Positions 44,685 through 56,439 of a stretch of DNA of 64,000 nucleotides are shown in pieces; within the stretch, counting starts at the first letter, position 1, and each line of letters starts with the position of its first letter. The stretch is taken from the NCBI GenBank assembly GCA_016617855.1, contig JAECUM010001090.1:1-64000 (forward strand), in the 5' to 3' direction. This DNA comes from Megalonaias nervosa. Its lineage: Eukaryota; Mollusca; Bivalvia; Unionida; Unionidae. The notes beneath the pieces are model-generated. The model was not told where the DNA came from. It worked only from the letters and a program-made list of their open reading frames with translations, and did not search any database. Made by a program: the position numbers and the translations under genes.

Positions 44685-45245
44685 ATGAATGTGTTTAACG
44701 AATTAAGACATAGTTGGTTCTGGATGGTGGATGGAGCCTATGTGGTGGAAAGACTTCAACAGGAATGGAGCTATCCAGTCATTAAAGACTTTGTGACCAG
44801 TCAAGTCACTAGCCTCAAAGTAGCCAGGGATCTGGTGCAAGTTATGATAGAAGAGGAGGTGGAGAAGTTAAAAGGCTTCATCCATCCTAAATATATGAGA
44901 GTGGGCACCTTGAAGCAAGCCCTTGATAATGTCATACAAGCGATGTGTTTTTTAGAAGAGACATTTAATTGGACAGAGTGGTCATTTGTCAAACGTGGCT
45001 TAGACCAGTTAAAGAAAGCGGAAGACAAGATGAAAAGGATATTGAAAGAAGTGAAGAAGATTAAAGAGACCTGGGCAAAAGAAAGAAAGGACAAAGAAAA
45101 TATAAAGAGAAAAGAAGAGTTTGAGAGACTGAACAATAACTGGATAAAGGTACAGGAAAAGTTTAGAGCTATAGGACATCCTGACTGGATGCCAAAGAAG
45201 GAAAAGAAGAAGAAGAACGGAATTATAGAGAAAGTGAGAACATAG
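44685..45245 (+). CDS. Gene C: intact 186-residue coiled-coil protein
   Basis: A single uninterrupted intronless frame beginning MNVFNELRHSWFWMVDGAYV. Residues about 40-70 (TSLKVARDLVQVMIEEEVEK) resemble the helix of gene A (ARRLLDELTMEAIEEA) and gene B (TQDLIEDVFRDEIKK), so the three look like paralogs. Residues about 105-165 are a Lys/Glu coiled coil (LKKAEDKMKRILKEVKKIKE) ending in a basic tail (KKEKKKKNGIIEK). There is no signal peptide or membrane segment. It has no counterpart in the left arm. It is the only family member here with start, frame, stop, promoter and 3' module all present. Function is unknown. Confidence 0.85.
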   Translation: MNVFNELRHSWFWMVDGAYVVERLQQEWSYPVIKDFVTSQVTSLKVARDLVQVMIEEEVEKLKGFIHPKYMRVGTLKQALDNVIQAMCFLEETFNWTEWSFVKRGLDQLKKAEDKMKRILKEVKKIKETWAKERKDKENIKRKEEFERLNNNWIKVQEKFRAIGHPDWMPKKEKKKKNGIIEKVRT

Positions 45246-45280
45246 CGGAAGAAGTGGAGACAATAGGAGAATAACCCAAA

Positions 45281-45337
45281 GACCCTTTTCAGGGCCACTT
45301 CATATGCCTCGAAAAGATATTTATTCTTTCTTGCCTA
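45281..45337 (+). terminator. Histone-type 3' module of gene C
   Basis: GACCCT, loop TTTC, AGGGCC (one A-C mismatch), flanked by CCCAAA and ACTTC. CCTCGAAAAGA has its G 30 bases from the stem start. TTGCCTA starts at 50 bases. It lies 36 bases past the stop. No AATAAA occurs for about 500 bases. Confidence 0.8.
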
Positions 45338-45439
45338 AAACATTTTTTGTAATGTTGTATATATCTCTGTCTCTCTATTGTATTTGTCCCTACCTAGAGT
45401 AGCTGCGCGTATTCAGGTCAGCCACTTGCCACATTGTTG

Positions 45440-45680
45440 CAAGTGTCCTGTACCGTGACGTCATCCCACCTGTTCCATTCCTATTGACCTTATACAGTCC
45501 CAATCCATTATCTCATATACATATATATATATATATATATATATGTAACATATATATTCCCTGTGTTAATTTCCATTGACCCTATACAGTCCCACAATGT
45601 TAAATTTCCCATTGACCCCATAGGGCAAACACCCACTTTTAACATTGAAGTCATATAGACCCTATATCGTCCCACTATAC
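45440..45680. repeat. Short imperfect repeats with a (TA)n core
   Basis: Three to four copies of CCATTGACCCTATACAGTCC-like sequence, with (TA)n at about 45523-45543. Confidence 0.6.
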
Positions 45681-46397
45681 TACTTTCGGGTCTGTGAATT
45701 TTATTGGATTTATTTTATCGGCAAACCACCGCATCTAATCAAAATCAAGTTCTTCAAATTTGAACAATGCTCCTATATTATCGAGAGAAGGGGAGCACAC
45801 GACTGGAATGGACTCGTAAATAAGCAATTTTCCACTGCCGGTCCGTGTTTGTACAAATAAATTCTTTTTCTCAAAAACACATGTACTGGCTTCTCTCTGG
45901 TCATACTTTCGATGTTAAACTTACAAAGCATCTCTCTGAAGTTAATCGCCTTCATCATTTTCGGCCGATGTACAAAGCACCGCTGTAACACGCTATTGGT
46001 TAGTAAGCATTACATACTAAAGGAGGCAACTAAGAAATCCAATAGAAATCGCTAGGACATAGCACTGAAATATCTGATCGGTCCGCCGATGTGTAGATAG
46101 GTTTAACATATCGGAACCTTGGCTAGCGAAGATGCCACTTCTGATGTGCAGACTGCTTGTTAACATTTAGACTGATTATTTATTCATACATTAGTTTAAA
46201 AAGAAATTATGATGAATTCGATCACTACTGTTTGAACCCGAAGACACCAGTCTGTTGTCTGCAATACAAAGCACTATTAAAGAGTGTAAGTAAGTAGAAC
46301 TCTAGCGTATCAAGGAAGAGCTAAGACTTTTTCGATATCATTTTAATAATTTTCTAACAAATATAGATTAATACATCACAAACAGTATTTTTCTATG

Positions 46398-46404
<7 letters not shown>
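45681..46404. other. No recognisable gene
   Basis: Frames on both strands at 45645-45991 overlap without family motifs. The right boundary of the virus-like element could not be placed here; no terminal inverted repeat was recognised. Confidence 0.4.

Positions 46405-46450
<46 letters not shown>
46405..46450. repeat. (GT)n microsatellite
   Basis: Perfect GT run. Confidence 0.95.
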
Positions 46451-46453
<3 letters not shown>

Positions 46454-47679
46454 ATAAAGGACAAATGTAGTCAAATGTAGTCTGACTAAAAGCGTAGTGT
46501 ATATATATAAGCATAGCTATATGAATGTATTCGTAATTATAACACTAAAACCGCTGAATCAGGGACGTATGTATCTGCAATGCCAACTGCCATACCTTTC
46601 ACGAGATGTTTATTCACTTCTAAACTGACCTGGGCCACAACTCTAGAAGCTTATATTGTACATTATACACTAGGTTACCTCCCTTATACCATAAATTAAA
46701 CAATATAAGAAATGTTTTGCATGTAAGGGTGCAAGGGACCGTTTTTATGCACAAATTGATGCTGCTTTCACCGGCCTAGTATAAAATATTTTAAAAAATC
46801 CAATACACAAGTGAGGTAAAAAGGTCCATATTTTTGGATAGCTATATTAAAACAAACCATAAGAATATTAGTCACTTCATCAGAGAAGTCAATGGCAGAT
46901 CCCAAACCCAAATTTCAGTTTTGACACCATGTGATGCTCACAGTGCAAACACAAGCCCGTTTCCTAGGTGATAATTCTGCAAAACATTGTGTACTAAACA
47001 GGCTGATGCAATTGAAACAAAGTTGTCATCCAAGCCGTTTTTGAGATATTCTACTTGCCCTGAACCCACGTGTTTAATGCTGGGGGTTGGGGTGGGGGGC
47101 TAGCTCTTCTTCCTAGCCGACTATTGGTATTTCACTATCTACATACTGCAGAGTAACTATAGGAGGTGTACACGCCTGACATCAATTTCAAGAACAAAGC
47201 AAGCCCAAGACACCTAGTTCACATATATATCCTATTCTTAGTTAGTAAACAATAATAGCTGAATAAGTCACGCCTTAAATTAAGAAATTTGACAAGGGTC
47301 AATTTACGAAACTATCCCCTGCCACATAAGCTAATTTGTTCTCCAGAACGTACAATATTTACTTAGCCTTTGTTGTATCAAGTCCAATTCATGATTAATC
47401 GGAGAGTTGGTAATAATGGAAAACATGCTTGTTATCTTAAAATATGCACATCAGACGGGGCTGGCTAATAACAAAAAGAAAACAACACGTTTTCCAACAA
47501 CTGGTTTGATCAAAGCAAGAAATAAAGGACAAAAAAACTAGTATTGTCTTTCAGGACATATACTTTTAATCTCATGTGAAAACATACATTTAGTGCAAGC
47601 GAATCACTTTTCATTCTCACATATTTTATGAGTAATCGTGAGTAATCGTGATAGAAATAATTCCCTTCTAATTTCAAAC
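46451..47679. other. No recognisable gene
   Basis: Unique AT-rich sequence with no frame above 60 codons bearing a motif. Confidence 0.5.
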
Positions 47680-47685
47680 AGGGCA

Positions 47686-47734
<49 letters not shown>

Positions 47735-48443
47735 CGTGCATAGTATGTACGCAGTATCAATGATATACCACCAGATGTATAAATTTTTAATTAAAAGAAA
47801 ACGAGGCTTGCCTTTTAATGAAAAATTTATACAACGAGTGGTATATCATTGATACAGCGTACATACTGTACATATATTTTATTTATACCCCCATACAAAT
47901 ACATATATTTGCCCTTTGAATGGAGTTAAGATTTACTATAGGCACCTGTGTATTGCCCGAGTGAATGAACTCCTCACATCCTCGAGTATTCGAGTATGTC
48001 CGCTACAAAATGTAGTTCTATGCCTTTTGTGGCTATTCACAATCACCTTCGTATATTGATACGTTGATTGTTTTGTTTTTTAGTTTCTATTTTTCTTCAC
48101 ATTGATTAAATCAGTATATAATACACACTTTTGATTTTAACATGAAAGATGATTTTAATGATGAAAGTAGAGCATTAAAAGCACTTGGTTAGCTACGCAT
48201 TTATACACACTTATGATTTTAACATGAAAGATGATTTTAATGATGAAGGTAGAGCATTATAAACACTTGGTTAGCTACGCCATTCACATGAACGCTTAGC
48301 AATTCACCTATCGGCGCATGAAATTTAATGTGGAATAGAAACTAAGCGAAATGACGAACCGAGAAGAGGTAATTAAAATATTTTAATATATTTACAGTTG
48401 ATCTAAGTCATTATTCTGCTTTAGTAACAGTATCACCGACCAT

Positions 48444-48516
<73 letters not shown>

Positions 48517-48560
48517 CTTTGGTAGGTTTGACTTAACTTTTACCATCATCCATAAGACCA
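47680..48560. repeat. Segmental duplication, unit 1 (with hairpin)
   Basis: Aligns in the same orientation with 49370-50170: a (GT)n or (TA)n run, then a long hairpin (about 47748-47870), a shared ATTTGCC...GAATGGAGT block, TCCGCTACAAAATGTAGTTCT, ATTCACAATCACCTT, GTGGAATAGAA-CTAAGCG and finally a (CT)n run (48449-48513). It also contains its own tandem copy of about 87 bp (48130-48290). Confidence 0.8.
47748..47870. repeat. Long hairpin 1
   Basis: GTACGCAGTATCAATGATAT on the left pairs with ATATCATTGATACAGCGTAC on the right. Inner arms TATAAATTTTTAATTAAAAG and CTTTTAATGAAAAATTTATA also pair. The loop is GAAAACGAGGCTTGC-like. Confidence 0.85.
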
Positions 48561-48641
48561 GAGACATCGTGGGATGACACAAACAAAAGCCCTGTACACT
48601 CGTCATTTCATAGATTTTAGCCCGTATCTTGCTACGATGGT

Positions 48642-48689
<48 letters not shown>
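48449..48689. repeat. (CT)n and (GA)n tracts in opposite sense
   Basis: (CT)n at about 48449-48513 and (GA)n at about 48643-48689, about 130 bases apart, able to pair as an imperfect stem. Confidence 0.9.
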
Positions 48690-48691
<2 letters not shown>

Positions 48692-49200
48692 GCCTTTGGA
48701 CATTTTCATATTTAATCGATAATAATCGATTTTTTTAAACATTAGAGTATGTTTAAGAAAAACCAACAAAACATTAAATGCATCACAGTATGTGTACCAC
48801 GTAACCGAGATATTTACCGTATAAAGTCGACCTGGTTTGCAACTTTGTATTATTAATAAACACTGTAGACAGATCCCAAGGAAAGTGCACGTATATCGTT
48901 GCGACGAACCATAATCTTGTAGGTTACTTGGTGTAATTTCTATTTCAAGGTTTTAATCCAGACCAAATTCCTTTTCTCTCTCACTCCCCATTTCTGCGTA
49001 GTTTGTCCGTTATGCATGAGGGGGAACAGAAAGCAGAAAGGACTGTGATGAAAATGTGTACATATTAAATTAGCTTAGAAAACGGGATTAATAATAATAA
49101 TTATCGTTATTTTCATACGTCACTAATGATTAATGTGTGGAAATTGATCATTGATCTAGAATCAACTGCAGACGCTCGCGAAAATGTTTATATATGCATA
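48690..49200. other. Spacer between duplicated segments; nothing recognised
   Basis: Unique sequence, no gene seen. Confidence 0.5.
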
Positions 49201-49222
49201 TTATTGCGCCATGGGCGGATCA

Positions 49223-49259
49223 CAATTTGATATACCAATAGTATTGGTATATCAAATTG
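49223..49259. repeat. Perfect 37-base palindrome
   Basis: CAATTTGATATACCAATA, a single G, then TATTGGTATATCAAATTG. The 18-base arms are exactly complementary. Confidence 0.97.
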
Positions 49260-49302
49260 CTTTATACCAACACTTTAAATGCCATGTTATTTTTAATCTA
49301 TG

Positions 49303-49303
49303 T

Positions 49304-49376
<73 letters not shown>

Positions 49377-49412
49377 TACGCTGTATCAATGATATACCAA
49401 TGAGATGTATAA

Positions 49413-49466
<54 letters not shown>
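49303..49466. repeat. Two (TA)n tracts around a partial hairpin arm
   Basis: TA runs at about 49305-49370 and 49417-49466 flank GTACGCTGTATCAATGATAT and ATGTATAAATTC, a single left arm of the hairpin seen complete next door. Confidence 0.9.
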
Positions 49467-49469
<3 letters not shown>

Positions 49470-50097
49470 TATGTACGCTGTATCAATGATATACCACGAG
49501 ATGTATAAATTTTTCATTAAAAGAAAACGAGGCTTGCCGAGTTTCCTTTTAATGAAAAATTTATACAACGAGTGGTGTATCATTGATACAGCATACATAC
49601 TATACATGTATTTTATTTATATCACATACAAATACATATATTTGCCATTTGAACCGAGTTAGATTGACGAGAGGCAACTGTGTATTGACTGGGTGAATGA
49701 ACTCACATCCCTGCCGAGTGTGTCCGCTACAAAATGTAGTTCTGTCGTTTTGTGCCTATTCACAATCACCTTTTCATATTGATAAGTTGATTGTTTTCAT
49801 TTTTGAGTTTCTATTGTTATTCACATTGATTAAATCAGTATAAGTTACACTTATGATTTATACATGAAAGATGGTTTTAATGAAGAAAGTAGAGCACTAG
49901 ACCTACAGACACATTGATTCTTGAATACTGAACGCTCATCAATGCATTGACGTACAGGCGCAAGGAAATTAGCGTGGAATAGAATCTAAGCGCAACGACG
50001 AACCAGCAAGAGGTAACTAAAATATTTTAATATATTTAAAGTTGATCCAAGTCATTATTCGGCTTTAATTAACATTACTACCGAACATAAATTTGTT

Positions 50098-50145
<48 letters not shown>

Positions 50146-50170
50146 TTTGATCGGTTTGACTTAACATTTA
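49370..50170. repeat. Segmental duplication, unit 2 (with hairpin)
   Basis: Partner of 47680-48560, ending in (CT)n at about 50100-50141. The internal 87-bp tandem copy of unit 1 is absent. Confidence 0.8.
49467..49600. repeat. Long hairpin 2
   Basis: GTATGTACGCTGTATCAATG pairs with CATTGATACAGCATACATAC. Inner arms TATAAATTTTTCATTAAAAG and CTTTTAATGAAAAATTTATA are perfect complements. The loop of about 25 bases includes ACGAGGCTTGCCGAG. Total length is about 134 bases. Confidence 0.9.
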
Positions 50171-50914
50171 CCATCATTCTTCATAGGTCACAGGCACTTG
50201 ATTCCGGGGTAAACTAATGTGTACACTCACCAATTAACTCAAGGTAACTAACTCTCGCCGGTCACAATCTTACCCTTCGATGACTCCGATCTAATTTTCC
50301 GACACTATCTGCGCATTCAGTCACACATAACATATACCACTATAACGAAGACACTCCACACCTTCCATCCATTACCAGTTAAGTAACCTTACTGATTCTG
50401 AAGGGCCAATTTTGCGAAAAGTTTATCCGTTGCTTCACGTCTTCCACACTCTTGTAACGTTCCTATGATCAACTTCCGGTCTACTTTGGAGTGAATGCGA
50501 TTTGATCGTGATTGCTTCAGTGATTGGTTCTTTCATGGAATGAATATTTTCAAACATCACTTTCAATCGCTAAATCTCGGCTTAACCCGGCAAAGATGCA
50601 ATCGGAATATCCACTGTATTTTCCGTCAAGTCGTTTCGCTGTTTGGATCGTTACATGTGCTCAAGACTGTGTGACATTTGCCTGGAAAATATTTAACAAA
50701 TATCTTGACATATTAATTACATTGAATTTTTTCTTGGCGCTTTCTGAATAGCTATACAGGTGATCTCTGGTTATGCGTGAGGAAAGATTTTTTTTTAAAC
50801 TGTATACTTTTTTAATCAATAGTTATGTAATTACCCTAATTTCAACTGACATGTTATCTACCAAATGTTGAAGAATGCTTTGTGAACATTTCTCTTTATG
50901 CTAAATTCTATCAA
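50171..50914. other. No recognisable gene
   Basis: Unique sequence. A 75-codon plus frame at 50524-50751 lacks motifs or splice support. Confidence 0.45.
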
Positions 50915-51425
50915 TCTTATATAGGATTTACACTGTCAAGTAAACAAAAGGATTTACTTGGTTAGTTCTTGTGTAATTATTTGTCATAATTTACATACGC
51001 AAACACAAAATTGAATCTCATATAGGATCTACACTGTCGAGAAAAGAAGAGGATTAACTTTGTTAATTCTTTTGCAATTATTTGTCACTACTTTGCTTAC
51101 TCCAACACAAAGTTGAATCTCGTATAGGATTTACATTGTCAAGAAAACAAAAGGATTAACTTGGTTAATTCTTGTGCAATGGTTTGTCACTACTTTGCTT
51201 ACCCAAGCACAAAACTGAATCTCATATAGGATTTACAGTCAAGAAAACTCACTGATTAACTTTCTTAGTTTTTGTGTTGTTATTTGTCACTAATCTGCAT
51301 ACCTAAACACAAAATTGAATCTCGTATAGGATTTACACTGTCAAGTAAACAAAAGGATTAACTTGGTTAATTCTTGTGTAATTATGTGTCACTAGTTTAC
51401 ATATCCATACACAAAATTTTATTCA
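50915..51425. repeat. Tandem satellite, unit about 101 bp, five copies
   Basis: Units begin TATAGGATTTACACTGTCAA at about 50920, 51022, 51123, 51225 and 51325 and continue AAAGGATTAACTTGGTTAAT, TTATTTGTCACTA, AACACAAAATTGAATCTC. There is no spacer variation of the CRISPR kind. Confidence 0.9.
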
Positions 51426-53580
51426 AAATGTATACATGCTATGACCTGTATAGATAACTGCAATTAACCAACCATGTGAAGTAGGTGATTGGATTTGGTT
51501 ATGTAACAATTTACTTTTTGTAAATGAAAGCTATTTTATTTTGGTAAACTTCAATTGTTAAAGCACCGTATGTTGTGTTTGAATGTAAAATGAATAAAGC
51601 ACAATTATTTGCTGTTGAAAAGGCTGTAGAGGGCCACAATATCATTTTGTTAGGCCAAAGTTCACACTAAGGGCACTTGAAAGATTTCTAAATGCTTTTG
51701 AAACAACCCCTGGTCCATGTACACGAGGGCAAATGCGCACGTATACGATCCGTCCTAATTTTTTTGTTATGGATAAAACATTTCCGAAGCAATTCATACA
51801 TAACACACTGAAATGCATAAAATTACAGGCATGGCTCCCTTATAGTCGGTATATGAACTAAACCCTTTTTTCCAACCGAATCAACACAGACATGTGAGTG
51901 CATCTATTTTTAGAAGGAGCTGGGTTTTCGTAATCGAACCACACACTTTATACAGCTTCATTACAACAGACCATTAATACGATTGCAAATTTATGGTTTT
52001 ATTATCTGTCTACGTACTTGTAGTAATATTTGGCATTGGTTAAATAGTATTTGCTTCGTTGCTTTTTTTCCCCGTATTTTCACAAATACGAGTCAAGTCA
52101 GACAACAAACTTGAAGTTACAGTGCTTCTCGAGAATTCCACAACACAGCATTGTCGCATATGTTTCTGACCTACAGAATTGCATTTTAAAGCTAAATCTT
52201 CAATAACTTAATACCCAGGTTTTTGCTTTTCATGAATTGCATATTTTTCTGACTATATTTGCCCAATGGTTTACGAAAACAGACAATCTAATATACTGGT
52301 ACTTCACAGACACAGCAATGTCCACCATTATTCCCCCTTTACTGGTTCACTTACAGTTTCAAACTAATTTTATGACAAAATAGTATACAAGAGGTAGTTA
52401 AAATATCAGATCACTGATTCTGTCCTTAAAACATGAATTGCTATTTACATACTACCGTTAAAGTTTCAAAACAAGTTTGTTTTTATCATCAAAGGATAAC
52501 ATGCGGAAATCGGGCAGTGATAGTTGCTAACTCACTCTGGAAATGGTTAATGGTCAATCAACTATCAAAATACATGCCTGTGAATGTGCAAGAATTTATT
52601 TTTAGGCGACTACGTCGCCCATTTCGCCTGGTAGCGTGACCCCTGCGGAATGTATGTCAGACAATGTGTATTGAAAATGTCAGAACATGCTAGTAACTGC
52701 TGCTATTTTTATGGACACTGTCTTATTTTGCGATTTTGCTATTATACAACAACTTTCATGTCTTCTCCAATCAATTGTTTTAACTGTGATAATGTAAAGT
52801 TACACACTACTTGGTGGTCAGAATTGGAATTACAGTAGCTTTCTGACGACTGATAAATAACAAAGATAAAAAGCTATACTGTTTCGCCATTACAGTGGTT
52901 CGTCAATCATTCAGGTATTGGTACTGCAACCATATTAACGATTTTTATTTATTTTACAGACTGCTTCGTCATACCTATAGAGGTCTGAAAGCATAGTCCT
53001 AACTATTACGCCTAACTATTACGACAGTCGGGCACGTAACCAACCAGTCAGGTTCACATTTAGACGCCTGATTCAGTAGCCACAGACACAGCACACTTCA
53101 TTCTTTTATACTATCATCCCGTTTTTAATTGAAAAGTTATCGTACTCTCACGCGCTGTTACACGAGACAACATGGAAGTGAATAAAACTATTTGTACTTC
53201 ACTTAAGTACTAGCAACTTTCTCAAGATGACAAGGTACGTGAGGCGTTGTTGATTCAAATCAACATTAAAATAGTTCCTCTGCAACCTCAACTTAGTCCA
53301 AATTCTACTACACTTTTCAAAATATCTTCTTTACATAGGATTAAAAATATTATTATTTTGGTGGTAACAATGAATATTTCGAAGAATATTAATCAGACGT
53401 CAGGAATGAAACTTCAGTCATAAATCTTTGAATTTCTTTAAGAAAAGGAGTCTTGATTTATTTCTGTGTAAAATGCAAGAAATTCTTCCATTCTGAAGGA
53501 ACTCTCAACCCTTAATTTGGAAGTTTAAATATATCAAGTTGTTGTCTGTTGGTTAAATGTAACTTGTAAAGCATTGCTTT
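51426..53580. other. No recognisable gene
   Basis: AT-rich. Frames at 52433-52639 and 52650-52838 show no family motif. Nothing is recognised. Confidence 0.45.
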
Positions 53581-53728
53581 GTGTTTTCACGCCTGGGATA
53601 TGGGAGCCAAATGCTTTCCCCCATATGACACCAAAGCTGATGGTTAAAACTGGTTGAGGTAGATATCTAACCTGCGACTCTTGCATTACAAGTCCTAAAA
53701 TCTACCAACTAAACTACACAGATAAAAC
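53581..53728 (-). mobile_element. tRNA-derived SINE remnant
   Basis: Minus strand from 53725: GTGTAGTTTAGTTGGTAGAT (A-box region), ACTTGTAATGCAAGAGTC (anticodon arm), AGGTTAGATATC (decayed B box), then about 90 bases of body including CATATGGGGGAAAGCATTTG. Confidence 0.65.
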
Positions 53729-53864
53729 TAAAGAAATGTTCTTATCCTTTCTTTATCGTTTCCATGTCTGAAGAAAATATCAAAATTGTCACAGTTATTC
53801 TGGGCTAGATAATCAGCTGATAATTTATAATGCAAATTTGTTAACTGTAATAAACCAGGAGAGC

Positions 53865-53965
53865 TAAATGGTGTGCCAGGAAAAGAAAGTAGATGTAGAA
53901 AGTTCCATGGTGTGCCAGGAAAAGGAAGTAGATTTAGAGTTTGATGGTGTGCCAAATAAAAGGAA
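53865..53965. repeat. Short tandem repeat, unit about 38 bp, three copies
   Basis: TGGTGTGCCAGGAAAAGAAA, TGGTGTGCCAGGAAAAGGAA and TGGTGTGCCAAATAAAAGGA lie in succession. Confidence 0.75.
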
Positions 53966-56439
53966 AGTAAGTCATGATGATACTCATCCCAGAAAATATT
54001 CATATAGAATCGAATTTGTAAATGATTTTGTTTAATAGAAAGTCCATATTTGAAACAATACAGCATTATGCTGAATATGAACAATCACCTTACTCAACGC
54101 ATCAGAGAAAGGCTATTGACAATGGTAGAAAGTGTAGTTTTCGCAGACTGTTTATGTGATTTCAATACAAAAAAGTCAAGGTGTCTTGAGATGTTTTACA
54201 ATGGCAACTAAAAGATCTATGATCTAGGTATAGAAAATAATCATTTAGAAGAGGCGATTGAAAATATAATCAAATAGTACATTCAAGCTAATTGACAAGT
54301 TTGGTTGAATTCGAAGAAAATGGAAGACTACTTTGACAAGGATAATATCCCATACCAAATGAATACAAAGATGAGGAAAATGAACATAGCAAGAGCGATC
54401 ATTTTTTTGAAATATGGTGATTAAGTTAGGCTAATAATGACCAAGTTCTCTTCCACACACACAGACACACACGACGTGTTTTAAAGACGAGAGCAAAAGC
54501 TAGTGGCAACAATCACAGGCACTGGGAAGGCTGCTCCAAGAGGAAGAACAGCAAGAGATAAATAAGAAGAGTTATCTGGCTTTGGATTAGGCTGGAGATG
54601 AAAATGGTTACTGCCATGAAGTGTGAAACAGTAAACCGATGATATGCCAGTCAAATCCAAGTTTTGTAATATTTCTTTAGTAACTGATGTGGCATTGGTC
54701 AGAAACTGAAATTAATTCTCAATTATGTGGAATTACAATATTAGGCATATGTTAAAACAAACTTTTAAAAGACAAATATAAACATTGAGGAGGATATATA
54801 TGTAATACACGATTTTAAAAAAATATTAGAAGGTGACTATATTGACACCTTCACTTTCAACTAAAAATGAACAAATATACTCAGACTGATGTCGACACTC
54901 CAATTTGTTTCTGAAAATTTCAAGTTTTTCCTCGGACACATTGGTAACAACCCTTCATGGAAAGCTTGTGAATTTTTGTACAGAAATAATTTAATTCCGA
55001 AAACAATCTACTGTAGTATAAAGTGAATCGCAGCTGTTTGGCAAATGATCTGTGTAGTTTAAAACAAATGGATAAAATACATTAGAAATGGTGGAGAAAA
55101 AAGAAAATTGGTCCTAACTTCATTGATGGATGGGATTTGGAAAATAGACTAATAGATAAATAGACAAGTCAGACCAAAAACGTCAGAGAGCACATCGAGA
55201 GTACAAATGCCTGATCTAATATCGATTTATCTGAAGAACACATTGAATAATGTAGGTTTTTAAAATAATCATTATATTTTTAACCAAACTTAGCATGTAG
55301 GTATATCTTAATATTGTCCAAGACAATTTCAATGACTTTTATCCTGGATAACTGGTTCAATAAAGGTCAAAGGCCATGACAAGGAAATTTGTAATCTAAG
55401 AGACATTTCATAAACATGTTAACTTTACAAGTAAGAAATATTTTTGTTACCAAATTTGTATGTTGTAGTTTCTGATGAATATCAGAGATTGTTTCAATAC
55501 TCAGCACTAAAGGCACTGAAGAAATTGGTTTATCTTGCAATCCTGAAAATTCTTTTTGGTAGCAGAGCATCAGTCCCTTCAAGGGCCTCTTGGTTACCTC
55601 TCTATTTTTTAAAATACACATTTTAATAATAACTTTAACATGCTTACCCATTATTTATCTTTTTGCTATATTATATGTTTATTAGAAGCATTCATCATTA
55701 AATATTTCTAGCAATTATTTCATCTTTGCAATTGCAAAATTAATTTTGATCATAACTTTTGTAAACAAATTGTATGCATATTTTCATTCATGAACAAATA
55801 CATATTTACGGATAATCCACTGTCGTTCTGTTAACTGATCTCTATCTAGTGACCAGTGGTGGGTTAAAGTGTATTAAACACACTCAGAAATTTATGGAAT
55901 CTAATGTTTGATTTTCAAATGTAGGGTTTCACTCAACAAAATTGGAGTCCATTAGTCCCCAATCTGAAGTTCTATTGAACTAAATTATGTTTGCATGTGT
56001 ATGTAAATGACCTGATTCGATTTTCATGGCATGCCATTCCTGTTTTAAAAAATTTCTAAAATTGCTTAATTTCTTCTAGTTAACTTGTTTGGTCTACTGT
56101 GGGGAAATATATGTTTAACAAATATAAAACTAATTTCCTTTTTTAAAAAAAAAAATGTAAATAATATCATTTGTGCTTTATTGTCCAATATTTATAATGA
56201 GATATCAAGCATAAACTGTATACAGTTTCTTGCTATTGTCTATTTTCATGCTAGTGAATTAATACTCATGAAGACCTCAAAGACTTCAGTCATAAACAAA
56301 TCTAAGCGTTCCTTGTAATGCAGATTTTTGTAAAGACTCATAAATTTACATGCATGTACAAAAACTTCTTTGTGTGCTTGAATTTACACACTGGTACATA
56401 TCACCATTTCAAGCTATTGTGCCTCGTGGTTTGTCTAAC
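53966..56439. other. No recognisable gene
   Basis: AT-rich with scattered decayed frames but no motif. Nothing is recognised. Confidence 0.45.

Noticed and set aside
44801..45298. 165-codon minus-strand frame
   Set aside because: Antisense shadow of intact gene C; hydrophobic only because it is opposite a Lys/Glu coiled coil.
38371..45337. Histone genes, suggested by the stem-loops
   Set aside because: None of the five upstream frames encodes a histone fold or linker-histone domain.
45645..45991. Overlapping 70-codon frames on both strands
   Set aside because: Neither frame shows a recognisable LINE C-terminal or other family pattern on closer reading.
50915..51425. CRISPR-like array
   Set aside because: The whole 101-bp unit repeats; there are no constant repeats with unique spacers, and the genome is eukaryotic.
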